Below, one piece after another: positions 33,200 to 47,966 of a stretch of 64,000 nucleotides of DNA (positions are counted from its first letter, which is position 1; every line of letters begins with the position of its first letter). The translations under genes were made by a program, and so were the position numbers. Source of the DNA: Chaetoderma sp. LZ-2023a (lineage: Eukaryota > Mollusca > Caudofoveata > Chaetodermatida > Chaetodermatidae); the NCBI GenBank assembly GCA_034401795.1, contig CM067367.1, forward strand, positions 31,960,942 through 32,024,941. The letters run 5' to 3'. The notes beneath the pieces were generated by a model, which saw nothing but the letters and a program-made list of their open reading frames with translations, searched no databases and had not been told where the DNA came from.

Positions 33200-33869
33200 A
33201 ACGTTTGTTAAATTACAACTTCATCAAAGACACACATAACTGACAGACTTTTCGATCTCCCTGACAGAGTTTTCTGTCATTATGATTGTGACATCATCTA
33301 ATTAGTGATTCAAGAGGTTTCTGATGTCAGATACTGGAGTGACAGAGATTTGATCCCTCTATTCTAAAACAATTCTGTGTTCACACATAGGCTTTAATTA
33401 TTATCACATTACATGTAATTGCATATCATAATGCATTTGTCCACAAGATAGTCGTGGATTCAGTTTTATGACAGAAACAGCTTCCAGTAGAGCTGGGCAG
33501 TATTGGCTTTATGGGGTTGGTATCGGTACAATAAAGAGATACCGCGGTACCACGGTAAACTGTCATTGGGAAGGTGCATGGGTGATCTTGGTACACATAT
33601 TTTTAGATTTTTATTACAAAGTACACCCATTCGCCAGACCATATATCAAGTCAAGTTAGTTTCTGAATATTCAACAACTTACACAATTGTATGATTGTCT
33701 TGAAATAATAGATATGCTGGACGGTCAATATATATGACTTTACCGTGATCTCAGAGAAGCAATGCTTCAAGGGGTTCCAGGCATTGATTCCAAATCTGCA
33801 GGTTACATGACTTTCAAGGAATTTCATGACTAGCACAAACATGGAAAACTCAAAGTAGGACTCCAGGTT

Positions 33870-34215
33870 TAGCTATGTCCTGCCCATCTCTAGCTAAGCT
33901 CCACCCACACTTTGCCTGTGGTAGGAACGACCGATCCCTGCACTCCCTGAAAATTATACTCCGGTAAGCTGTTGAATATTTTGAAACTAATTTGACTGGG
34001 TGCTGTTGCTGCCATAGTTTTAAAATGCTAAACAGAATGTTGACTAAATAGTAAGGACATACAATTCGTACAACTTGACAGACTATTAAGCTTTCATGAT
34101 GGACTAAATAGCTTTATTCATGACGTAATTCATTATGACGTCAACATACACATGACGTAGATGGTTATGATGTTATAATTGACTGAAAAACTGGATTCCT
34201 CCATTCATGTGCATA
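33870..34215 (+). repeat. Family D repeat enclosing a family C palindrome
   Basis: Starts with ctagctaagctccaccc, reaches the palindrome (33969-34035), then acatacaattcgtacaac, gacagactattaagc and atgacgtaattcattatgac. The same order recurs at 38985-39290 and 43420-43985. Confidence 0.7.
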
Positions 34216-34544
34216 TTTCATGCATTGACCACATGATGTTACTGTGAGGTAAATGCAATTTAGATGCAGTGTTAGCATGACATACCAGTGACATACATCT
34301 GATAACAGTGACAAATCAACGACATAAAAATATAATTTTCTACGTCATTGTATGGATAGATGGCTAATTTCTGCATTCAACATTTATCTCCATTGGTAGT
34401 TGGCACAAGTGAGTCATGAAAAGCTTGTAATATAAGACACCTATGCGAGTCATCAGAGAGAACTAGGTTTCCACGAAATCTTTCATTGAATTCTATCGAA
34501 GATACTAATACACTGTAGGCATGTATCTCCTCAAGTCCAGCTTA
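34216..34544 (-). other. 3' flank of POGLUT, likely 3' UTR and downstream DNA
   Basis: Follows the POGLUT stop codon at 34545-34547. An aataaa on the minus strand at 34113-34118 could be a polyadenylation signal, but it lies inside family D DNA. No other feature seen. Confidence 0.4.
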
Positions 34545-34565
34545 TTACAATTCATCTTTCTGTTT
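34545..34565 (-). CDS. POGLUT2/3: POGLUT coding exon 10 (KDEL exon)
   Basis: 21 nt of coding sequence after acceptor tatttcag: Lys-Gln-Lys-Asp-Glu-Leu then taa. It supplies the ER-retrieval signal. Confidence 0.93.
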   Translation of the reverse strand, partial: KQKDEL

Positions 34566-37500
34566 CTGAAATAAGTAAAAACATAAATTCACAGTAACTC
34601 ATTAATTATGCTATATTTCTTTTTAAAAACATGAGAACGTTTTTAACCCTTTACTGGTCAAGCCGGCCAAAACCCCCTTCTGCAGTAGTCTTGAAGAATG
34701 TCCATTTGCAAGTCAAGAGAAGACTATTTTTGAATATTTACCAACAGAATGCCTGTCTCGATCACCGAGCCAGTCATTCCAGTGGTAAATTTCCAAAAAT
34801 AATCCTGTCTTGGCCTGCAAATGGACATTCAATAAGCAAATATTTAGATTTTCTTGACCAAATTTGACCATTAAAGGTCTAAACTACAAGCAATACAGTA
34901 CAGGTATATTTATGCAATGAGCGTATGTGTGACCAACTCTTATCCACGAGCACCAGTACCGGTACACAATTGCAGAATATAGAAAAGCATTGTGAATGTT
35001 GCCAGATTTTATTGGTGAACATAGGGAATTTAAATAAGCACAAAGCAGATTTTGGAGAAAGATAATTCAGGTATGTAACTGAGAAATGTTGGAAGCTTTC
35101 ACTTAAACACAATCTCACGGGATATCTTAGCTTGTAAGTTGTCACACAACATCGGAACACAGTAAAATGTGAATTAAATCCATGAAGCCAATCTATAGAT
35201 ATACTGTTTACATTACTGTCTGTCAAATTTTTATCAATCTTCTTTTGATAGCACCTGGTCAAATTAGTTTCAAAATATTCAACAGAATGTTTATTAAATA
35301 GTAAAGACATACAATTCGTACAACTTGACAGACTATTAAGCGTTTATGACGGACTAAATCGCGTCATTCATAACATAATCGACTACCACATCAGCCTACA
35401 TGTGACCCTGTTATGACGTCGTTTGATTGACCGAGAAACTGGATTTATCAATTAGCAAATTCCATGACTTTCAAGTAATTCTATGACCTGTACAAACACC
35501 AGATGTACATGTATAACTCACCTGAGCTCTCATCCTCTTGCAATCACACTGAGTATTATGATCATTCGCCTGCTCAACCAATTCAAAACCAATAGCATCT
35601 ACAGGTGCTCTCTTCAAATGTGTGGCATATTGCTGAAAGTATCCAGGCAAAGGAATGCACGAATAGTGTCACACATACACACAATTTAAACACATTTTAT
35701 ATATTTATTTAATGCTTAAGCTTGTAAACAAGAGTCTTCAGAAGACGGCATATCCAACCCCACCCCAACCCACCTGATCAAAACATTTCAGATAAACACA
35801 CATCAAGAGTTGACATTAACATTAATTGTAAAGGACAATATTTTGGAACAAGCTGCAAACTGCTCATAATACCCTGTCATGATGACAAACCAATGAATCA
35901 GAGCTTTCAGAAAATAGCAATTTATTCCTCAGACCTATCAAGTTTCAAAGCGATCCGCTAAATGAACTTGGAGTTATCATTCCGAAACAAATTTTTAAAG
36001 ATGGCCGCTGGTGGCTGGCAGCCATATTGGATTTCTGATTATCTAATCTTTGATAAGCTTCTTAGTCCAGTCATTCTATGAAGGTTTAAAGCGATCCGCT
36101 GAATAGAAATGGAGTTATCGATGGCCGCCGAAGCACTTGGCCAATCAAGTTCCCGTAAACAAACTTGGTTCAGCTGTTGCTCCAGATGATGTTTCATAAA
36201 TTTTGAATCGATCCCCCATGCAGTTTCCGAGAAGATTTTTACAGATGTTTCCAAAATAAGCCAAAATCCAAGATGGCTGCATGCCAAACTGTCCTATCAG
36301 TTTCCTTTAAACAAGCTTGGGTCCCTATGCCCTAAGGATGCTTCCTACCAAATGTACTTGAAATCGACGAAGCAGTTCTCGAGAATACATTTAAAATTTC
36401 CCATTGCTTTAGTATCAGATGTTTTGGTGGGAAAAAGATCCAAGATGGCCGCCCAACCGTTCATCCGACGGTTTTTGAAAATGACAAATTTTAAAGCAGA
36501 ATACCCAAAAACCTATATAAAACCAATTTTAGCTTCAAAATCCAATAAATAAAAATATTCAATATGGCCGGCAAACAAGCTACATATTGATTGGTCCATG
36601 GCGGCTATGTTTTCTGATGGATCAACTTCAGTTGCATATCTGCCAAATTTCTGGCCGATTCGTTCAGCGGGTCCGGAGAAGTCGCTTTCGCAAAAACTAG
36701 GTCATCCAAGATGGCCGCCAAATCATTTGGTCAACCCTTGAACAAACTTGGTTCAGCTCTTGCCCTAGATCATATTTCATGAGGTTTGCATCAATCCCCA
36801 AGCGCTTTCGGAGATTTTTTAAGACGTTTTCAAAGATCTGCCAAAATCCAAGATGGCCACCGGCCAATCGTCTTTCTTTCAAGAAACTTGGATCCCTATG
36901 GCCTAAGGATGCTTCCTGTTAAATATACTTGAAATCGGCCCAGTGGTTCTCGAGAAGACATTTTAAATTTCCCATTGCTTTAGTATGGGAGTTTTTGGCG
37001 GGAAAGTGATCAAAGATAGTCACCAAACCGTTTATCCGACAATTTCAAAATGGCAAATTTGAAGTCAGAATAACCAAAAACCTATATAAAACCAATTTCG
37101 GTTCCAAAATCCATCAAAACAAAAATATCCAATATGGCCACCAAACACGCTACATTTTAATTGATCCACAAGCAGCCATATTTTTCTATGCATCAGCTTC
37201 CCTTGAACAAACTTTAATGGCCCTTAGTCCCTAATCATATCTGTCAAATTTCGGCCCAATCCATTCAATAGTTCTGGACAAGTCATTTTCGCTAAAACTA
37301 GGTCAACCAAGATGGCTGCTAAACTATTTGACAAATCAAGACCCCATGAACAAATTTGGTTCAGCTCTTGCTCTTGATCATATTTCATGAGGTTAGTATC
37401 AATCCTCCAAGCGGTTTCGGAGAGGATTTTTTAAGACGTTTCTAAAAATTGACCAAAATCCAAGATGGCCGGCGGCCAAACAGACCGATCGGCTTCGTTT

Positions 37501-40500
37501 GAACAAACTTGGATCAGTATGCACTAAGGATGCTTCCTGCCAAATATAATAGAAATCGGCCAGTTGTTCTTGAGAAGTCATTTAAAGAAAAAGTTGACAG
37601 ACGATCGCCATGGCATAAGCTCACTTGGCCTTTCAGGCCAGGTGAGGTAAAAATAAGAAAAATCTCATCCCTGAATAAAATAGTCATCCATTTCTGATAC
37701 TTTGTGAAAAAGACCAAACATTCACAGGCATGACAGGATCAGGGATCAATTTCTAGCCAAATACCTTTTTGATCAAGCTAAACTTAAACGGACATTTTTA
37801 TGAGAAAATATATATTTCTGGATGATTTGGCCATTAAGGGTAAACAAATCTTTCCAAGGCAACAACATTCCTGAGAAAAAGGTGTACATGTACCTTTAAT
37901 AGCATGATGTAGTAGCATATGATATCTCTGGGCATCAAATTCTCTCTCACAAACTGTTGAGCGTTCTTGGCTATTTGTTTTGCCTAAAATAAGAGTAAAA
38001 TATGTTACCATAATGTATTAAATGTATGTACATATACTTCCAGTTAACTACTACTCAGTAAGCACTATTAGTTCTAAACATTCTTGTCGACAATTACCTA
38101 TGGCCATGCTACTTACATCTATTAACCCCTCAGCGATGTCACATGAGCAAATGCTGTTATTTGATTGGTTAAGATCAGGGGTGTATGCGAGGGCAATACT
38201 ACATGGTAGGCCTAACTGGAATGTCATGTTTTGGTTCTACTGCGCAGATTAATTATGACATAGCAGTAGTTACTCATGAATGTCATAAGTGTTGATGCAT
38301 TCTGAAAATGACGTCACAAGTGTTGTAGTTGTATTATGAAAATGGGCAATATTTAAGTTAGGATAAAATCTCTTTCTCTTACTCTGACGTGTGAGGGGTA
38401 ATAAATTCATTACACAACTGTTTTGCCGGGGGTACAGGCTGTTCCCACGGCATGCGCAAACAAATATATTTCCCGTTTGCGTGCGGGGTAACAGCCTGTA
38501 CCACCGCCAAAACACTGCACTGTAACTAATAGTATTCACCCGGTATACTATTTGGCTGCGTGAAATAAGAGAAAAATGTTTTAACTTTCTGCTGAATCCT
38601 ATGTGTACAGTTAAATGCTGGTCAATAAGATACAGTACCAATCAAAAATAATCATACATTTTTTAAAATAAAACAGAAACATGTTATAAAAATTAAGTAC
38701 ACTTTAAAACACGATGTAAGAATATTTTAGACATAATTTAATTGGAAGCCAAATATTGCTCCCCTAGCAATGTTTCCTAAAAGTAAATTCTTTACCATGC
38801 GTAGCATATTCTGTGGAATATTTTGAAATTAATACGACTAGAAGACCAGTCATATTAATTTCAAAATATTCAACAGCTTTCCGGTTTGTTTGCCTTGAGA
38901 TTGAGATACAGGGAATTTATCGTTGAAATGATTAACCTGGTGAAACTGTAGTTATGGTGTATAATGTCAAGACTACATTTTCATACTTAAAACCAAGGGA
39001 CCTTCCATTTTTAGCCAAGCCCCGCCCATCTCTAGCTAAGCTCCACACACACCTCACTCGTGTTGGGATCGATCGATCTCCAAACTCCGTGACTATTAAT
39101 TTCCAGAAAACTATATACTCGGCTAAACTGTTGAATATTTTGAAACAAATTTGACTGGGTGCTGTTGCTGTCTATGACAGCAACAGTGCCCAGTCAAATT
39201 AGTTTCAAAATATTCAACAGCATGTTTATTAAATAGTAGATACATACAATTCGTACAACGTGTAACAATGTAATGATTATGATCCAGAAACTAATTTTCA
39301 AGATGGCCGCCGGTGACTGGCAGCCATGTTGGAAAATTTATGACCATCGTCACTTCGATAGCCTTCTTTCTCAGACCTAGCTCAACCACTCTATGAAGTT
39401 TCAGATAAGTGGTAATTGCATTATTATCCGGAAATCAATTTCGATAGGTTTCTTCCCTAGATGTAGTCCAACCACGGTCAACCACCATATAAAGTTTCAA
39501 AGCGATCCGAGTTATCATCTGGAAACCACTCTACTGCCGCCCCTCCCCACCCCGCCGATAAGAAAACTTTAACATCCTTCTTAACCCTTTAAGCCTTGAA
39601 TTTGTTCAAGAAAATTTCAATTTTTACGAAGAAAATGTCAATTTGCAGCCCAAGAGAAGATTATTTTTGAAAGTTTAGCACTGGAATGACTGGCTCAGTT
39701 ATCGAGCCAGTCATTCCAATGGTAAATCTTCAAAAATAGTCTTCTCTTTTTCTGCAAATTGACATTTCTCAAGCCCACTCTAGAAGGCATTTTTGGCTGA
39801 TATAAGGGTTAAAGGGTTAATGGTCATATTTAGTGAAGAAAATTTAAATTTTCTCATAGAACATGTCTATTTGCAGACCAGGAAGACATATTTTTGAAAA
39901 CTTATCACTGGAATGATTGGCTCAGTTATTGAGCCAGTCATTCCAGTGGTAAATTAAAAAAATAGTCCTCTCTTGGTCTGCAAATAGACATTCCCCCAGG
40001 CCACTTCAGAGGCTGGTTTTGGCTGGCTTGACCATAAACGGTTAATCTAGTTCTTGGTGTGACGATGTTTTGGATCTCTATGTCAAGCCACCCTCACCAC
40101 ACACTTCGCTTAGGGCTTGACAAAAAGCATTCAACAAAATACTTGCTCAGATAGAAATGGGAGGGGCATGGCTAAAAATGGAATGGCCCACTATGTTCAA
40201 AATATTCAGAACATCTCTTACGTCATGTTCAAAATTGCTCTGACATTTTTCTGTTTGTGTCTTAGAAACATGTTATCCTATTTATGACTTGTTTGAGCTG
40301 TACAGTGACTACCTGATTATCATTATCTTTAGCCCATTGAATCTTTTCTAAAAGGTCACTGAGGTCGCGCTTGTATGGAATGAAATGTTCCCAGGGTCGA
40401 AGGTCATGATAGAAATGTTCGTAGTAGTCAGATTCCTGCTTCAGAACGACGGAGTCACCAGCCAGAAGATAGGGCAAGCGATAAGCAGCCACTGTTCCAT

Positions 40501-40591
40501 CAACATTGATCTGATATTTAAACTATTAAATAAAAAGATACAATATGAATTGCAAAATAGACATATCAGTACAATGCAAAGTTCATGAATA

Positions 40592-40649
<58 letters not shown>

Positions 40650-43600
40650 CATGTACCTATACAGGAAAGCTGTTGACTATTTTGAAACTAATTTGACAGT
40701 CAGATTAATTTCAAACTATTCAGCAGCTTACCTATACAGGTACATGTACCTTGAAATTGGGATTGTGTTATGTCTGTCATATCGGCAGTCATTGTCATGA
40801 TTGTAGGCTAGTGACAGGGTGTTTTATAAGACATTAAGAGCAATTAGAGACTGCAGACATTCGCTCCATCAAATGTTAAACAGAAACATTTTAATTGAAA
40901 TGCAACACATGCCAGTAAAAAATAGATGTTTGAAGAATGCCTGATAAACATAAACAGTTAGTTTTCGTGAATCTTAATTTCTCAAGTGATAACTTTAGCA
41001 AATATGTGATAGAGCTCGCTAAAATATTATTACAACTGAGGTCACCCACCCCTTTATGATGGCTTTATACAATCATGCAACAAAACTTAAATGTGCCTAA
41101 GCATATTCAGGTTATTCAGCGGAAAGTATATTTTCAACGAATTCTGGGGAATGTACATGTACTAACAGATTTCGCTAAAACGAAATTTGGCCACTGTGTC
41201 TCCACATACATGTACATGTAGCGGTACATGTAATGTACCAACTCAAAGAGTTTACACATGTAGTGGTTTCAAGACATTCTGAGATCTGGCACATCCTTTT
41301 AAGTTTCAAGGGAGATAGTTATGGTGAATGATCCCACAGTCATCATTAATATATATCCGTTGAAAGAAAATTGTAATTCTACATGTAAACTTCAAAACTG
41401 TCAGAGATGTGGATTGGTCAAGATCTTTTTAACCCTTATAACTGTTAAAATTTAAATTTTCAAATTAAATTACAAGATGAACTAGTGTTCATTTTTGATA
41501 GACAGCAACATCATCCACCAAAACTGGTGAAATATGTACATCAGTTTCTGTGTTATTGGCACAGTAGACGATAGAATATTGACATCAGAATAGCAAGAGT
41601 TAATTAATTTTTATGTCTTCTAAGGGAGAGTACTTGGGCAAATATGGATGGGTCAGGTCTGCGTGCAACAATACCATGACACTTCAACTATACCAGTACG
41701 TAATAGATCCACTGACAGAAAATTGCGAGTGCAGATTCAAACCTTTCCACGATCTGGCACAGAGAAAATTTTGAATTTTAATTCTTTCAAGAGATAATTT
41801 GGGCTAATATCCACAGATTATAGCCAATACACATTGCGAATGTACATGTAGGTTCAAAAGGTTTTCAAGATCTGCCCAGGACAAGAAAATTTTAAAGAAT
41901 TTTCTTACAAGGTACATGTCAGCACATTTGGCAAATATGAATAGATTTTGACAACACAATTATGACACGTACAGGTACATGCACTGAAATAGTTGTGAAT
42001 ATCAATGCAAAACTCTTGGAGCCGTAGCCTGGACAAGAACATCTTGACACCATGTCACATAACTGAACTCTGATAAATAAGGGCAGATTTTGTCAATACA
42101 TCATGACAATTGATAAGTCACCGTAACATGTAATCTATGTGCTGGGAAAGGAATTGTCATGATTGTGAGTGCAAATTCAAAAGTCCGAGATCTGGCTTGG
42201 ATAAGGATTTTTATTACGAACTTAGTCTTTCAGCATGTTTAAGGTAGATACACATTATTGCGCATCATTTTACGAGGCATAAGCCATTGGCTTGTTATTG
42301 CCTCAGTGTTTTTATATAGTATGGTTTGCACAGTCCAATTCAAAATTTCTTTCTTTGAAGTTCAAGTAGATATTTGGTTTGTTCTTGAAGGATTTGACTC
42401 TTGTTTCTGAATTAAGTCAACCCGAAACCGTCACTATTTCAGTGACATTTGATTTAAGACTAGCTCTGTTTTGTGGAAATGCTGTGGTGCAGATGGTTGT
42501 TCCCTGCGTTAGCTGCGGTGTGCCACCTACACTTATGATTACACACTGCTGTGCTTAGCATTCGGTTGCATGATGATTCGTGGACGCGTAGTTGATCTTA
42601 TTACAGTTGTCATATTCTGTGTTTATCGCTATTGGAGTCTCCTCCCCGCTAGTGTCTTTTCATGCATGTAACACTGTTGCCAAAACGAAATTGTAACACT
42701 TTGTTCATAGTTGTAATCTATCCACTGAAAAACATGATAGTGTAGGTTCAAAACCTTCAGAGATATGGCTCGTACAAGAAAATTCTTAATTTTAAGGTTT
42801 TCAGGGGAGACAATTCTTGCAAATACGACCAGATGTTGCAGAGATGAAATCATGACACAGTGTTTCCCAGTAATATATCTGCTGTAAAAATTGCGAGTAG
42901 GTTCAAAGCTCTTCGAGATATGGGCCAGACAATAATCAAACAGATGAAGAGACATACCACGACTCAGCTTTGTGCTGACGTATACATGTCAAAAAATCAA
43001 ACATAGAATACACATACCTTGAAGAAATCAAAGAACGAGATGCTTTTCATGAGCTTCCCATACTTTGCTTCATCCTTCGGAAAGAAAAACATGTTGGTAA
43101 GTGCTGCATCAATAACATCTGGATGCTTTCTCGCCATGACAACGAGGTCAAGACGCTCCCGTCTACTGTCTCGGCCTCTCCAGAATGCTTTGCCAGTTTT
43201 GTTCTCCCATACAGGCCCTGTATTAGCTTGAACAGACAGTATATCCAACGACACTCTGTCAAGATAAAAAAAGAACAAGAGAAATCATAGATTGCAGATC
43301 CTTGCTTTCCCGCTTTTTGTCGCATTGTAAATTTTGTATCATATTCAAAAAAATTTTCAGATCATGCTCAAGGTTGTTGAATCCTACCTGTAAGGTACAG
43401 ACACACCATTGGAGGTATCCTGTTTTAGCTATGCCATCCCATGTTTACCTAAGCTCCACCCACACTTCGAAAGTGATGGGATCGATTGATCACTGAACAC
43501 CCTGACTAGAGATGTCCAGAAAACTATACAGGTAAGCTGTTGAACATTTTGAAACTAATGCAGCAACAGCTCCCAGTAAAATTAGTTTCAAAATATTCAA

Positions 43601-46600
43601 CAGCATATTTATTAACCCTTTAATGACTGAATTTGTTCGAAAAATTAAAATATTTACTTATTCAATGTCCATTTGCAGGCCAAGAGAAGACTAATTTTGA
43701 AAATTTACCACTGTAATGACTGGCTCGGTTACCGAGTCAGTCACTTCAGTGCTAAAATTTCAAAAATAGTCTTCTCTTGACCTGTAAATGGACATTACTC
43801 AAAACCACTACAGAAGCCGGTTTTGGCACGAAAGTGTTAAACAGTAAATACAATTCGTACAACAATACTTAGTCTGTCATCAGTTAAGAATTTGTGACGA
43901 TCTTGACATCAACCTACACATCATGTAGTTGATTATGATGTCATATGATTGCTGGATAAACTGGGATCCTCAAGTTGTGTTAAAATATCGAACCAGAAGT
44001 TTCTGTATCCATAGATACGTGTACATTATACTTTTGTATTTGGATCAAAGCCCTCGTCTGAAAATCCTCTTTCATCGTAAGACCCTTGGTTGTGCTTAAT
44101 TTTGAGCAAATTTCCAGGTTTAAAGACACAACTCCAGACAGACAGATGCACATGCTTAATGCAATAGCCCCTTATGGGGGGGGGGGGGGGAGCAATGAGA
44201 ATAAAGTACAAGAATTCTGTGGAATTAATTGATTCACCTGTCCAGCTCATTCCTGATAAGCATCAAAGGTCAGTGACCTTGACCATGTGATTTCAATGTC
44301 ATCACCTTGATTCATAACAGGATAGTCCACAATGTATCCAAGTTTAGTTCCCACACGCTTACCCAATGTTAAAAGATAAACTGAAGTTTTACTTCTTACA
44401 AAAGAAAAATGTTGAAAAAACCCAGAGGTTTGATAATAGTGACATTGACCTCGTGACCTTAATGTGATTATGCAGATTCCTAACATCATAGGCAACCATG
44501 TATGTAAGTAGGGTTATAAATTGAGAAATTTTGCTAGATGCATAAACTTACAATGTACCGTTGACGCGACATCGTAATTGGAAAACTGATACAAATTACA
44601 TGTACAGGACTTTTGAATCGCAGATGAGACCAAAAATTAACAACAGATAATAGGTACTCAAACACTGGAAGATATTTGTGACAGTAAGCGCCATGTCTGA
44701 TTTAAACCAAGGTAAACTCCGTTCACTGACAAATCCCTTAAAATGTAAATTCTTTACGAAATAAAACTTATTTTGTTGAATATTTTGAAATTAATTTGAC
44801 TGGAAGCTGTTGCTGCTTAATGCACCAATGTCTTTCAGTTAAATTAATTGCAAAATATTCAACAGCTTTCCTACATGGATGCCTTGAAAATAAAGATATG
44901 GGGAATTCATCGGTGAAAGGGTTAAGAATTTTTTTTTTTGCCCCAAACTTGTACAATGTACATGTATTAATATGAGAGCGATATTAGAGGCGTGTAAACC
45001 TTTCACTCTGTCGTAAGTATTATATATAATACATGTGAATAGTGCAGATTTTGAAACAAATTTGACTGGAATATGCAGTTACAAGCTCCAATTTCCAGGC
45101 AAATTACTCTCAAAAAACCGCTATCATACATACGTGTGCAGATCTGGTCTGTCAATCAAATGACTTCATTTACCATAGGAAACCAGTGAGCTATGACATA
45201 CAATTCACCTTTCCAGAGTACCCACCCGTCATATGACGTTATAATGAACTGCGTGGTGTGTACAATGACATCATAATGAATGATGTCGATAAGTATGTCA
45301 CGAACGCATATTTGATGACGGTCTATGGGCTGTTGTACAAATTGTTTGCTTTTACTATTTAATAAATATTCTGTTGAATATTTTGAAACCAATTTGACTG
45401 GGCGCTGTTGCTGCCTATGGCAGCAACAGCACCCAGTCTAATTAGTTACAAAATATTCAACAGCTTCCCTGCATAGTTTTCAGGAAATTGAAAGCTAGGG
45501 CAATCGGGGATCGATCAATCCAAACACGGTAAGGTGTGGGTGGAGCTGAGCTAGTGATGGGCGGGGCATAGCTAAAAATGGAAAGGTTCATTGATACATT
45601 TTAGGACTCCTAACCATGGATACTCATAAGTGTCCATCTGAGGGTATATAATCCCAAACATGCAGCCCGGGTCCCCAAAACCTGAAAATCTGGTATGGTT
45701 GTGCAATACTAGATAATTTTTTAGGTTTTTGCATAAAAATACATGTACCTACAAAACCTAGCATGGGCCACCATAATTCATAGCTATGGGTAGATGGTAA
45801 CCATATATAGATCATATACATACATATACAGTACAAACTGGCCTGATATTTTTAATCAATACCTAGACATCATCTCCAAAGTCGCTTCTGTGATGTCGTA
45901 GGTTGGCATGACGATATCTGCTGTATCCGCCGAACCACACCAAGAAAGTATTGGGAGTGGCTTATCTAGGTTTTTCTCCAATGGCCAGTCGCCGAGATTA
46001 ATAAAAAACTCCATGTTAGGAAAATATACCTGCGAAAGAAAAATAAAGCATATGTGTTGTTCATTTGCAGAGAAACAGAATGAATATCATATAATACATA
46101 TGACTTGAATGACCGTCTCTGTAACCAAGTGGCACCAATCATTCCAGTGTTAATGGAGGAGTCCAGTGTTAGCTACATGTATGCCCCGCCCATCTCAAGC
46201 TAAGCTCTACCCCACACTTCACTCGTGCTTCACTCGCGTTGGGATCGATCGATCCATGAACTCAATTTCTAGAAACTATACAGGTAAGCTGTTACATATT
46301 TTGAAACTAATTTGACCGGTGGGTGGGGGGGGGGTTATTCCATATAAGACGGACCAAAATTTTGGAAATCCGTCAACTCATCGCCTCAGATTTTCGTTTT
46401 AAGTGGGAGATTCCAAATATTATAGTGATATGTAAAATATTTTTTGAAAACCAGCGTCCAAAAGACCCCTTTTCAAAATATTCAGCAGATCAAGAGTTAC
46501 TGCCCATTGAAAGTATTGTCCAGTGGCTTGCAGTTTAGTTACAGTAAATGTCAATTTTTTTTTTAACAAAGTAAGGTTTTGAGGGCTCTAAAATCCATGT

Positions 46601-47891
46601 TTAGGTACTTTGTTAAGGGGAAATGATGATTGTTTCTACTAATATGACATGGGAACTGGGTTCAGGCTTTGAGAGCCTATACTTTTAACATTTTTAGCCC
46701 ACCCCCAAATCAAGTTCCCTTGAACAAACTTGGTTCATCTCATGCCCTAAATGATATTTTATGAGTCTTGAATCAATCGCTTAAACAGGTTCTGTGAAGA
46801 TTTTTAAAGACATTTCTAAAAATTGACCAAAATCGATGATGGCCAGCCGCCGGCCAAATCGGCCAATCGACTTCGTTTGAACAAACTTAAATCTCCATGC
46901 CCTAAGGATGTTTCCTGCCAAATATAATTGAAATTGGCCAAGTAGTTCTCGAGAATACATTTTAAATTTCTCATTGCTTTACTATGGGAGCTTATTGCTG
47001 GAAAATTATCCAAGATGGCCGGCAACCCGTTTATCCGACAGTTTCGAAAATGGCAAATTTGAGCTCAAAATACCCAAAATCTGATGTAGAACCAATTTTG
47101 GCCTCAAAATCCATCAAACAAAAAAATCCAATATGGCTGCCAAACACGCTACATTTTGATTGGCCCACGGCGGCCATATCTTTTTGACGGATCAACTTCC
47201 CTTGAACAAACTTTAATGGCCCTTAGTCCCTAATAATATCTCCCAAATTTCGGCCCGATCCCTTCAGCGGTTCTGTTTTCGGGAAAACTAGGTCATCCAA
47301 AATGGCCGCCAAACCTTTCACTCAATCAAATCTCCTTGAACAAACATGGCTTAGCTCTTTCCCTAGGTGATGTTTCATGTTTTGAATTGATTCCCCAAGC
47401 GGTTTCGGAGAAGATTTTTAGACGTTTCCTAAAATCGTGCGACATCCAAGAAGGCCGCCGGGCAAATTGGCTTCATTTGAATAAATTTGGATCCCTATGC
47501 CCTACGGATACTTCCTGCCAAATATAATTGAAATCGTCCCAGTGGTTCTTGAGAAGAAGTCGTTTAAAGGAAAAGTTGACGGGCGGCGGGCGGACACACA
47601 ACGGATTGTCGCCACGGCATATGCTCACTTGGCCTTTCAGGTGAGCTAACAATGTAAGATATATTCTGTTGAATACTTTGGACTTAATTTGATTGGAAAG
47701 AAGGCAGCAATGGCTTCCAATCAAGTTAAGTCCAAAATATTCAACAGTACATTTTATTTAATTTGGAAATATTCTAAGGTATTCCTGAGCTTTACTTACT
47801 TTGCGGGTTAATGATAAAATGAGATTATCACTAAATATTTTGAATCCTACATGTTCTCCATATGTGCGTCGATAGACCTGTAAATGAAAAA

Positions 47892-47922
<31 letters not shown>

Positions 47923-47928
47923 ATATAA

Positions 47929-47966
<38 letters not shown>

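Larger units (their letters stand above)
41270..42945. repeat. Degenerate ~165-bp tandem array (POGLUT intron 6)
   Basis: The phrase ttgcgagt(g)(c)ag(a/g)ttcaaa followed by ga(g/t)atctggc and agaaaattttgaattttaa recurs at about 41725, 41838, 41990, 42165, 42700 and 42890, with variable decay. It is interrupted by MITE B (41429-41604) and the LTR-like repeat (42236-42673). Non-coding. Confidence 0.55.
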
